A stretch of DNA of 64,000 nucleotides, taken from contig NZ_CP006821.1 in the NCBI RefSeq assembly GCF_000600085.1, forward strand, positions 248,001 to 312,000, in the 5' to 3' direction. This document shows positions 56,771 to 64,000 of this stretch, piece by piece. Every line of letters begins with the position of its first letter. Position 1 is the first letter of the stretch. The translations under genes were made by a program, and so were the position numbers. The notes below the pieces were generated by a model, which saw nothing but the letters and a program-made list of their open reading frames with translations, did not search any database and had not been told where the DNA came from. This stretch comes from Helicobacter pylori oki112 (lineage in GTDB: Bacteria > Campylobacterota > Campylobacteria > Campylobacterales > Helicobacteraceae).

Positions 56771-58216
56771 TTGAAAAACCACTCCTTTAAAAAAACGATC
56801 GCTCTTTCCTTGCTAACGAGCATGTCTTTGTGTAACGCTGAAGAAGATGGGGCGTTTTTTGTCATAGATTATCAAACGAGTTTGGCCAGACAGGAATTGA
56901 AAAATCCAGGCTTCACTCAAGCGCAAGAATTAAAGCAGTTGATTAGAGATGGGGCTGTGAGGTTGCAAACTTCTGCCATTCCCTTATCCTATTACTTGGA
57001 TATTTTAGGGAATAAAACAAAAACTCTTTTGAGTGAAAGCATGAAAGGCAATGCACAACCATCACAACCAAACGGACAATCATACCAAGCCTTAGTCAAT
57101 TTAGAGCAATCTCTAGGGATTTTAGGAAAACTATTGGATCTATCCCAACAATACGCCAGTCAGAATGTCATTAAGCCTTTGGTGGTGGATGTAGGGAAAG
57201 AACAAATCGGTATCACTGACAGCATGCTCTCAGTGGCTCAAAACATCGTTTTAGCTTTAGGGCAGGTGGATTTGAGCAAAATCCAACAAAATAATAATAA
57301 CCAACAGCTATACGAAAACATTGTGAAAGTCATGCTTTTAGGCGCAGGCGGGACTAATGGAGCGTATAATGGCGTGAGTGTGGGCGATATTGCCACAGGC
57401 ATGCAAAATTTTTCTTCGCAAACGGGCTTGATAGGGGCTAATTCTACGGTGAGCGAGATCAACGCTTTGATTAAGAGCGGGATTTCTTTAGATCGTGAGA
57501 CTTTGGGGTTAGGGAGTTTTATTGAAAAAAATATTTGTAGCAGCGCATCGTCTTGTTTTAGCGGGAACCAGCTTATCTATAGAAAAGGGCTAGACAGAGT
57601 CATAGGCATCATCAATACGACCTTAAACCAGTTTGAATCTTCGGCTAGTTCTCTTTATAAGATTTCTTATATCCCTAACCTCTTTTCGCTCAGAGATTAC
57701 CAGTCAGCGAGCATGAACGGCTTTGGGGCTAAGATGGGTTATAAACAATTTTTCACCCATAAGAAAAATATTGGTTTAAGGTATTACGGGTTTTTGGATT
57801 ATGGTTATGCGAATTTTGGCGATACGAATTTAAAAGTGGGAGCGAATCTTGTTACTTATGGGGTAGGAACGGATTTTTTATACAATGTGTATGAACGCTC
57901 TAGAAGGAGGGAAAGGACTACAATCGGTCTTTTCTTTGGTGCTCAAATCGCAGGGCAAACTTGGAGCACTAATGTAACGAATTTATTGAGCGGGCAAAGG
58001 CCTGATGTCAAGTCTAGTTCGTTCCAATTCTTGTTTGATTTGGGCGTGCGTACCAACTTTGCAAAAACCAATTTCAATAAGCACAAGCTAGACCAAGGGA
58101 TAGAATTTGGGGTGAAAATCCCTGTTATCGCTCATAAATATTTCGCAACCCAAGGCTCAAGCGCGAGCTATATGAGGAATTTTAGCTTCTATGTGGGCTA
58201 TTCAGTCGGTTTTTAA
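56771..58216 (+). CDS. hopF: Outer-membrane protein HopF
   Basis: Hop-family outer-membrane protein of 481 aa with signal KKTIALSLLTSMSLCNA, then EEDGAFFVIDYQTSLARQ, a divergent Hop start. The barrel-forming C-terminus begins GAKMGYKQFFTHKKNIGLRYY and ends FYVGYSVGF. The start is TTG 56771 with AAGGATATT upstream. Two cysteines lie in a loop (ICSSASSCFSG). Followed by hopG after 12 bases. HP0252 by order. Confidence 0.88.
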   Translation: MKNHSFKKTIALSLLTSMSLCNAEEDGAFFVIDYQTSLARQELKNPGFTQAQELKQLIRDGAVRLQTSAIPLSYYLDILGNKTKTLLSESMKGNAQPSQPNGQSYQALVNLEQSLGILGKLLDLSQQYASQNVIKPLVVDVGKEQIGITDSMLSVAQNIVLALGQVDLSKIQQNNNNQQLYENIVKVMLLGAGGTNGAYNGVSVGDIATGMQNFSSQTGLIGANSTVSEINALIKSGISLDRETLGLGSFIEKNICSSASSCFSGNQLIYRKGLDRVIGIINTTLNQFESSASSLYKISYIPNLFSLRDYQSASMNGFGAKMGYKQFFTHKKNIGLRYYGFLDYGYANFGDTNLKVGANLVTYGVGTDFLYNVYERSRRRERTTIGLFFGAQIAGQTWSTNVTNLLSGQRPDVKSSSFQFLFDLGVRTNFAKTNFNKHKLDQGIEFGVKIPVIAHKYFATQGSSASYMRNFSFYVGYSVGF

Positions 58217-58228
58217 GGAAGGCTCTTG

Positions 58229-59647
58229 ATGAAAAACACCAATACAAAAGAGATAAAGAATACAAGAATGAAAAAAGGTTATGGTCAATACCACGCGCTC
58301 AAAAAAGGGCTTTTAAAAACCGCTCTGCTTTTTAGCCTTCCTTTAAGCATGGCGTTAGCTGAAGATAATGGCTTTTATATGGGAGTGGGCTATCAAATCG
58401 GCGGCGCGCAACAAAACATCAATAACAAAGGCAGCACTTTAAGGAATAATGTCATTGATGATTTCCGCCAAGTGGGAGTGGGTATGGCAGGGAGTAATGG
58501 GCTTTTAGCCTTAGCGACAAACACGACCATGGACGCTCTTTTAGGGATAGGCAATCAAATTGTCAATACTAATACAGCTGTTGGCAACAACAACCTAGAA
58601 TTAACCCAGTTTAAAAAAATACTCCCCCAAATCGAGCAACGCTTTGAGACGAATAAAAACGCTTATAGCGTTCAAGCCTTGCAAGTGTATTTGAGTAATG
58701 TGCTTTATAACTTGGTTAATAATAGTAATAATGGCAGTATTAATGGAGTAGTTCCTGAATATGTAGGGATTATAAAAGTTCTCTATGGTTCTCAAAATGA
58801 ATTCAGTCTCTTAGCCACGGAGAGCGTGGCGCTTTTAAACGCGCTTACAAGGGTGAATCTGGATAGTAATTCGGTGTTTTTAAAAGGGCTCTTAGCCCAA
58901 ATGCAGCTTTTTAATGACACTTCTTCAGCAAAGCTAGGCCAGATCGCAGAAAGCTTGAATAAGAGCGGTGGTGCAGGATCAATGCTCCAAAAGGATGTGA
59001 AAACCATCTCGGATCGAATCGCTACTTACCAAGAGAATCTAAAACAGCTAGGAGGGATGCTGAATCATTACGATGAGCCCTACTTGCCCCAATTTGGGCC
59101 AGGCAAAAGCTCTCAGCATGGGGTTATTAATGGCTTTGGCATTCAAATGGGCTATAAGCAATTTTTTGGGAACAAGAGGAATATAGGCTTACGATATTAC
59201 GCTTTCTTTGATTATGGCTTTACGCAATTGGGCAGTCTTAGTAGCGCTGTTAAGGCGAATATCTTTACTTATGGCGCCGGCACAGACTTTTTATGGAATA
59301 TCTTCAGGAGGGTTTTTAGCGATCAGTCCTTGAATGTGGGGGTGTTTGGGGGCATTCAAATAGCGGGCAACACTTGGGATAGCTCTTTAAGAGGTCAAAT
59401 TGAAAATTCGTTTAAAGAATACCCCACTCCCACGAATTTCCAATTTTTATTTAATTTGGGCTTAAGGGCTCATTTTGCCAGCACCATGCACCGCCGGTTT
59501 TTGAGCGCGTCTCAAAGCATTCAGCATGGTATGGAATTTGGCGTGAAAATCCCGGTTATCAATCAAAGGTATTTGAGAGCGAATGGGGCTGATGTGGATT
59601 ACAGGCGTTTGTATGCGTTCTATATCAATTACACGATAGGTTTTTAA
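58229..59647 (+). CDS. hopG: Outer-membrane protein HopG
   Basis: Hop-family outer-membrane protein of about 472 aa. A longer than usual basic N-terminus (KNTNTKEIKNTRMKKGYGQY) precedes the signal core LLKTALLFSLPLSMALA. The mature part begins EDNGFYMGVGYQIGGAQQ and the C-terminal barrel includes GIQMGYKQFFGNKRNIGLRYY and ends INYTIGF. ATG 58229 fits AAGGAAGG upstream. Probably co-transcribed with hopF. HP0254 by order. Confidence 0.88.
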   Translation: MKNTNTKEIKNTRMKKGYGQYHALKKGLLKTALLFSLPLSMALAEDNGFYMGVGYQIGGAQQNINNKGSTLRNNVIDDFRQVGVGMAGSNGLLALATNTTMDALLGIGNQIVNTNTAVGNNNLELTQFKKILPQIEQRFETNKNAYSVQALQVYLSNVLYNLVNNSNNGSINGVVPEYVGIIKVLYGSQNEFSLLATESVALLNALTRVNLDSNSVFLKGLLAQMQLFNDTSSAKLGQIAESLNKSGGAGSMLQKDVKTISDRIATYQENLKQLGGMLNHYDEPYLPQFGPGKSSQHGVINGFGIQMGYKQFFGNKRNIGLRYYAFFDYGFTQLGSLSSAVKANIFTYGAGTDFLWNIFRRVFSDQSLNVGVFGGIQIAGNTWDSSLRGQIENSFKEYPTPTNFQFLFNLGLRAHFASTMHRRFLSASQSIQHGMEFGVKIPVINQRYLRANGADVDYRRLYAFYINYTIGF

Positions 59648-59745
59648 GCTCTTTTTAGGGCTTATAAAGAGGCTCTTTACTTTTTTTTGGTATTCTAACA
59701 AGCTTTTAAACAATCCAATCTACTTTGTTTTAAGGATAATATTTT

Positions 59746-60981
59746 ATGGCAGATGTTGTTGTGGGGATCCAGTGGGGGGATGAGGGGAAGGGAAAAATTG
59801 TTGATAGGATCGCTAAAGATTACGACTTTGTGGTGCGCTATCAAGGCGGGCATAATGCCGGGCATACCATTGTGCATAAGGGGGTTAAGCATTCTTTGCA
59901 TTTAATGCCCTCAGGGGTTTTATACCCCCAATGCAAGAACATCATTTCTAGCGCAGTGGTCGTGAGCATTAAGGATTTGTGCGAAGAAATCAGCGCGTTT
60001 GAGGATTTAGAAAATCGTTTGTTCATCAGCGATAGAGCCCATGTGATCTTGCCTTATCATGCCAAAAAAGACGCTTTTAAAGAAAAATCTCAAAACATCG
60101 GCACGACTAAAAAAGGCATAGGCCCTTGTTATGAGGATAAAATGGCCAGGAGCGGGATAAGAATGGGGGATTTATTAGACGATAGCATATTAGAAGAGAA
60201 ACTAAAAGCGCATTTCAAAGCCATTGAGCCTTTTAAAGAAGCGTATGATTTGGGCGAGGATTACGAAAAAGATTTGAGGGAGTATTTTAAAACTTATGCT
60301 AAAAAAATCCGCCCCTTTATCAAAGACACGACAAGCATGCTGATAGAAGCGAACCAAAAGGGTGAAAAAATCCTGCTAGAAGGGGCGCAAGGCACGCTTT
60401 TAGACATTGATTTAGGGACTTACCCTTTTGTAACAAGCTCTAACACCACGAGCGCTAGCGCATGCGTGAGCACCGGCTTAAACCCTAAAGCGATCAATGA
60501 AGTGATAGGCATCACGAAAGCCTACTCCACTCGTGTGGGTAATGGGCCTTTCCCTAGCGAAGACACTACACCCATGGGCGATCATTTAAGGACTAAAGGT
60601 GCGGAGTTTGGCACGACAACCAAGCGCCCAAGGCGTTGCGGGTGGTTGGATTTGGTGGCTTTAAAATACGCTTGCGCTTTGAATGGTTGCACGCAATTAG
60701 CTTTAATGAAATTAGATGTTTTGGATGGGATTGATGCGATTAAGGTGTGCGTGGCTTATGAAAGAAAGGGCGAAAGATTAGAGGCTTTCCCTAGCGATTT
60801 GAAAGATTGCATGCCGATTTATCAAACTTTTAAAGGCTGGGAAAAAAGCGTGGGCGTGAGAAAATTAGAGGATTTAGAGCCAAACGCTAGAGAGTATATC
60901 CGTTTTATTGAAAAAGAAGTGGGGGTAAAAATTGGCCTTATTTCTACAAGCCCTGAAAGAGAAGACACGATTTTTCTATGA
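59746..60981 (+). CDS. purA: Adenylosuccinate synthetase
   Basis: Converts IMP to adenylosuccinate on the way to AMP. The 411 aa protein has GDEGKGKIVD, GGHNAGHTIV, GTTKKGIGPCYEDK, EGAQGTLLDIDLGTYPFVTSS and the KRPRRCGWLDL segment. AAGGATAATATTTT precedes the ATG. Its stop overlaps the FliJ-like gene start, so the housekeeping gene drives a flagellar/protease group. Confidence 0.98.
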   Translation: MADVVVGIQWGDEGKGKIVDRIAKDYDFVVRYQGGHNAGHTIVHKGVKHSLHLMPSGVLYPQCKNIISSAVVVSIKDLCEEISAFEDLENRLFISDRAHVILPYHAKKDAFKEKSQNIGTTKKGIGPCYEDKMARSGIRMGDLLDDSILEEKLKAHFKAIEPFKEAYDLGEDYEKDLREYFKTYAKKIRPFIKDTTSMLIEANQKGEKILLEGAQGTLLDIDLGTYPFVTSSNTTSASACVSTGLNPKAINEVIGITKAYSTRVGNGPFPSEDTTPMGDHLRTKGAEFGTTTKRPRRCGWLDLVALKYACALNGCTQLALMKLDVLDGIDAIKVCVAYERKGERLEAFPSDLKDCMPIYQTFKGWEKSVGVRKLEDLEPNAREYIRFIEKEVGVKIGLISTSPEREDTIFL

Positions 60982-61406
60982 AAAAATTCGCTTCTGTGTT
61001 GGTGCAATTAAAAACCCTTGCGTTAGAAAAAATAGAGCAAAAACTTGAAAGCAAGCGTTTAGAATTGCAACAAAACGAGCGAGAAGTTTTGGATAAACAA
61101 GCCCAATTGAGCACGTTTAAAAACCCTGAGTTGGGGGGAATGAGCCTTTTTTTACAAATCCAGCAATTAAAAAGCGCTCTAAGAATGGAGATAGAATATT
61201 GCCAACAAGAGGGCGAGAATTTAAACAAGGATTTAAAAATTTTAGAAAAAGAGTGTCTTTTGGCTAACCAGGAATTAGAAAAAGCTAAAATCATTTTAGA
61301 AAATGAAAAGCGAAAAGAAAAGGAAATTTTGGAAAAAAAAGAGCAGGCTCTTTTGGACGAAAACGCCATGATTTTACACTGGCAAAAAGAGGGCTTGCAT
61401 GCGTAA
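60978..61406 (+). CDS. FliJ-like coiled-coil protein (HP0256)
   Basis: A 142 aa protein that is nearly all coiled coil, with heptads such as LKTLALEKIEQKLESKRLEL and LEKAKIILENEKRKEKEILE. HP0256 has been described as a distant FliJ homologue affecting motility and adhesion gene expression. The assignment here is by position and architecture. Overlaps purA by 4 bases and the next gene by 8. Confidence 0.82.
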   Translation: MKKFASVLVQLKTLALEKIEQKLESKRLELQQNEREVLDKQAQLSTFKNPELGGMSLFLQIQQLKSALRMEIEYCQQEGENLNKDLKILEKECLLANQELEKAKIILENEKRKEKEILEKKEQALLDENAMILHWQKEGLHA

Positions 61407-62058
61407 AATCTTGTTAATGGGCTTGATTTTACAAGCGCTCTTTAGCGAAGAAGCCGCGCAAGAATTGTTGCAATGTTCTGCGATTTTTGAATCTAAAAAA
61501 GCCGAATTGAAAGACGATTTGCGCCAATTGAGCGAAAAAGAGCAGTCTTTAAGGATCTTGCAAACCGAAAACGCCCGCCTTTTAGATGAAAAAACCGATC
61601 TGTTGAACCAAAAAGAAAAAGAAGTGGAAGAAAAACTGAAAAATTTAGCGGCTAAAGAAGAAGCCTTTAAAACCTTACAAACGGAAGAAAAGAAACGCCT
61701 TAAAAATTTGATAGAAGAAAATGAAGAAATTTTAAGAGGAATCAAGCAGGCTAAAGACAGCAAGATTGGCGAGACTTATTCTAAAATGAAAGATTCTAAA
61801 TCGGCTCTGATTTTAGAGAATTTACCCACTCAAAACGCCTTAGAAATTTTAATGGCGCTAAAACCCCAAGAACTCGGTAAAATTTTAGCCAAAATGGATC
61901 CTAAAAAAGCGGCGGCTTTGACAGAGTTGTGGCAAAAACCCCCAAAAGAAAATAAAGAAAACCAAAAAACCACAGCACCCACGCCCCCTATAGTGGGCAC
62001 GCCTTTAAAAGAGCCGATGATAAAAGATCCTAACACCAAAGAGCCTTTAGGGATATGA
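61399..62058 (+). CDS. MotE/MgtE-N-like exported coiled-coil protein (HP0257)
   Basis: A 219 aa protein with signal ILLMGLILQALFSEEA, a long coiled coil (residues about 25-120) and a helical domain ALEILMALKPQELGKILAKM followed by DPKKAAALTELW. This last pattern is the MgtE-N/MotE type found in periplasmic flagellar motor proteins. A proline/lysine-rich tail follows. Role in the motor is inferred. Overlaps the M50 protease start by 4 bases. Confidence 0.75.
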   Translation: MRKILLMGLILQALFSEEAAQELLQCSAIFESKKAELKDDLRQLSEKEQSLRILQTENARLLDEKTDLLNQKEKEVEEKLKNLAAKEEAFKTLQTEEKKRLKNLIEENEEILRGIKQAKDSKIGETYSKMKDSKSALILENLPTQNALEILMALKPQELGKILAKMDPKKAAALTELWQKPPKENKENQKTTAPTPPIVGTPLKEPMIKDPNTKEPLGI

Positions 62059-63104
62059 TGTTCATTGTAGCGGTTTTAATGCTGGCGTTTTTAATCTTTG
62101 TCCATGAATTAGGGCATTTCACTATCGCTAGGATTTGTGGGGTGAAAGTAGAAGTGTTTAGTATTGGTTTTGGTAAAAAACTCTGTTTTTTTAAGCTTTT
62201 TGGCACGCAATTCGCTTTGTCTTTGATCCCGCTTGGGGGCTATGTGAAATTAAAGGGCATGGATAAAGAAGAAAATGAAACGAATGAAAGTGCGAATGAT
62301 AGTTATGCGCAAAAAAGCCCTTTCCAAAAGCTATGGATACTATTTGGGGGGGTGTTTTTTAATTTTCTTTTTGCGATTTTAGTGTATTTTTTTCTGGCAT
62401 TGAGCGGGGAAAAAGTCTTACTGCCAATCATTGGCGATTTAGACAAAAACGCGCTAGAAGCCGGGCTATTAAAGGGGGATAAAATCCTTTCTATCAACCA
62501 CGAAAAAATAGCGAGTTTTAGAGAGATTAGAAGCGTAGTAGTGCATTCTAGAGGCGAGTTGGTTTTAGAAATAGAGCGAAACCATCAGATTTTAGAAAAA
62601 CGACTGACCCCTAAAATCGTAGCGGTAATAAGCGATTCTAACGATCCTAATGAAATCATCAAATATAAAGTAATAGGCATCAAGCCGGACATGCAAAAAA
62701 CAGGCGTTGTTTCTTATTCCTTAATTCAGGCGTTCAAGCAAGCCTTGAGTCGGTTTAAAGAGGGCGTTGTTTTGATCGTGGATTCTTTAAGGCGTTTGAT
62801 TATGGGGAGCTCTTCAGTTAAAGAACTGAGTGGGGTAATAGGCATTGTGGGAGCGTTAAGCCATGCGAGTAGTGTGAGCATGCTTTTGTTGTTTGGGGCG
62901 TTTTTATCTATCAATTTAGGGATTTTAAATTTATTACCCATTCCAGTGCTAGATGGGGCGCAAATGCTAGGGGTCGTTTTTAAAAATATTTTTCATATCG
63001 CTTTGCCAACACCCATGCAAAATGCGTTGTGGCTAGCGGGGGTGGGGTTTTTGGTTTTTGTCATGTTTTTAGGGCTTTTCAATGACATCACTCGTTTGCT
63101 ATAA
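62055..63104 (+). CDS. Site-2 membrane metalloprotease (RseP-like, M50)
   Basis: A 349 aa intramembrane zinc protease. The HELGH motif lies in the first membrane segment (FIFVHELGHFTIAR), a single PDZ domain lies near residues 125-200 and the third zinc ligand motif is NLLPIPVLDGAQML near residue 295. In other bacteria it cleaves anti-sigma factors or signal-peptide remnants; no RseA-like target is recognised here. Overlaps the upstream gene by 4 bases; xseA follows 12 bases later. HP0258 by order. Confidence 0.93.
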   Translation: MMFIVAVLMLAFLIFVHELGHFTIARICGVKVEVFSIGFGKKLCFFKLFGTQFALSLIPLGGYVKLKGMDKEENETNESANDSYAQKSPFQKLWILFGGVFFNFLFAILVYFFLALSGEKVLLPIIGDLDKNALEAGLLKGDKILSINHEKIASFREIRSVVVHSRGELVLEIERNHQILEKRLTPKIVAVISDSNDPNEIIKYKVIGIKPDMQKTGVVSYSLIQAFKQALSRFKEGVVLIVDSLRRLIMGSSSVKELSGVIGIVGALSHASSVSMLLLFGAFLSINLGILNLLPIPVLDGAQMLGVVFKNIFHIALPTPMQNALWLAGVGFLVFVMFLGLFNDITRLL

Positions 63105-63116
63105 AAGGGGGAGTTG

Positions 63117-64000
63117 GTGCATGTATTGAGCGTGAGCGAAATCAATGCGCAAATCAAAGCCCTTTTAGAAGCGACTTTTTTGCAAGTTAGGGTTCAAGGG
63201 GAAGTGAGTAATTTGACTATCCATAAGGTGAGCGGCCATGCGTATTTTTCGCTCAAAGACAGCCAGTCAGTCATCAGATGCGTGCTGTTTAAAGGGAACG
63301 CTAACAGGCTCAAGTTCGCTTTAAAAGAAGGGCAGGAAGTGGTTGTTTTTGGGGGCATTAGCGTGTATGTTCCAAGGGGGGATTATCAAATCAATTGCTT
63401 TGAAATAGAGCCTAAAGAGATAGGTTCATTAACTTTAGCTTTAGAGCAATTGAAAGAAAAATTACGCCTTAAAGGCTATTTTGATGAAGCCAATAAATTG
63501 CCCAAACCACATTTTCCTAAACGAGTGGCAGTCATCACTTCTCAAAATTCAGCCGCTTGGGCGGACATGCAAAAGATCGCTTCCAAACGATGGCCGATAT
63601 GTGAATTAGTCTGTATCAATACCTTAATGCAAGGGGAGGGGTGCGTTCAAAGCGTGGTGGAGAGCATCGCTTATGCGGATAGTTTTCATGACACAAAAAA
63701 CGCTTTTGATGCGATTGTAGTGGCTAGGGGTGGGGGGAGCATGGAGGATTTGTATTCTTTCAATGATGAGAAAATCGCTGATGCTCTGTATTTGGCTAAA
63801 ACTTTCAGCATGTCAGCTATTGGGCATGAGAGCGATTTTTTATTGAGCGATTTAGTGGCGGATTTAAGGGCTTCTACGCCTTCAAACGCGATGGAGATTT
63901 TGCTCCCTAATAGCGATGAATGGTTGCAAAAACTTGATGGGTTTAATGTGAAATTGCACCGCTCTTTTAAAATTTTGCTCCATCAAAAAAAGGCGCATTT
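63117..64000 (+). CDS. xseA: Exodeoxyribonuclease VII large subunit, 5' part
   Basis: Begins GTG 63117 (VHVLSVSEINAQIKALLEAT) with GGGGGAG 4 bases upstream; a TTG at 63114 is in the same frame. The N-terminal OB fold VSNLTIHKVSGHAYFSLKD and the catalytic-domain motifs ARGGGSMEDLYSFNDE and SAIGHESDF are visible. The frame is open to the window's end, so about 294 of roughly 420 residues are seen. With XseB it degrades single-stranded DNA. Confidence 0.95.
   Translation, partial: MHVLSVSEINAQIKALLEATFLQVRVQGEVSNLTIHKVSGHAYFSLKDSQSVIRCVLFKGNANRLKFALKEGQEVVVFGGISVYVPRGDYQINCFEIEPKEIGSLTLALEQLKEKLRLKGYFDEANKLPKPHFPKRVAVITSQNSAAWADMQKIASKRWPICELVCINTLMQGEGCVQSVVESIAYADSFHDTKNAFDAIVVARGGGSMEDLYSFNDEKIADALYLAKTFSMSAIGHESDFLLSDLVADLRASTPSNAMEILLPNSDEWLQKLDGFNVKLHRSFKILLHQKKAH

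Overview
The window is a 64 kb piece of Helicobacter pylori chromosome. Support comes from AT-rich, gene-dense DNA, frequent TTG/GTG starts, TATAAT boxes with little visible -35, four Hop-family and one Hof-family outer-membrane proteins, the cysteine-rich Sel1-repeat proteins HcpA and HcpE, NapA, FlgS and the dimeric Dsb protein. Gene order matches, as I remember it, HP0197 to HP0259 of strain 26695. Those locus numbers are recalled, not looked up.

Layout. 1-3985: metK 3' end, ndk, the yceD-rpmF-plsX-fabH lipid/ribosome cluster and a small secreted protein. 3986-10810: an accessory stretch with a frameshifted mini membrane protein, a repeated intergenic element, a two-piece OLD-type ATPase/TOPRIM nuclease split at an A10 tract, mrp, a GT8 LPS glycosyltransferase switched off by an (AG)9 tract, and a T25 tract in front of hofA. 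10811-28638: hofA, htpG, hcpA, dapE, mnmG, a DASS transporter, cdsA-dxr, a PEBP-like protein, nifS-nifU, an RHH regulator, radA and msrAB. 28932-35184: a TauE-type permease, hopM, a SulP permease, tRNA-Asn and hopA. 35379-39403: kdsB, a Dsb oxidoreductase, a UPF0323 lipoprotein, an ATP-grasp protein and a PepSY-like membrane protein. 39404-40172: about 770 bp without a gene, holding a second copy of the intergenic repeat. 40173-47782: hcpE, then a tightly packed leftward set (napA, knotted HP0242, HP0241, polyprenyl synthase, hemA, proS, hemC, cytochrome c). 47989-50473: flgI, a FlgJ-like rod protein and flgS. 50662-56420: DEAD-box helicase, SPFH protein, DUF2393 protein and the peptide-ABC genes. 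56531-64000: tRNA-Ala, hopF-hopG, purA, FliJ-like and MotE-like proteins, the M50 protease and the xseA 5' end.

Themes. Core housekeeping operons are interleaved with surface-variation genes. Three homopolymer or dinucleotide tracts lie within about 4.3 kb (6.4-10.8 kb): a putative anti-phage nuclease, an LPS glycosyltransferase and an outer-membrane protein promoter. Tetrapyrrole genes (hemA, hemC) share a transcription direction with the iron-storage gene napA and a c-type cytochrome. Fe-S assembly genes nifS and nifU are adjacent.

The two least expected items are the OLD-like gene that a one-base change in A10 would restore, and a roughly 200 bp dispersed intergenic element. The element's two fuller copies keep paired hairpins while the stem bases change, and each follows a gene stop codon in the same direction.
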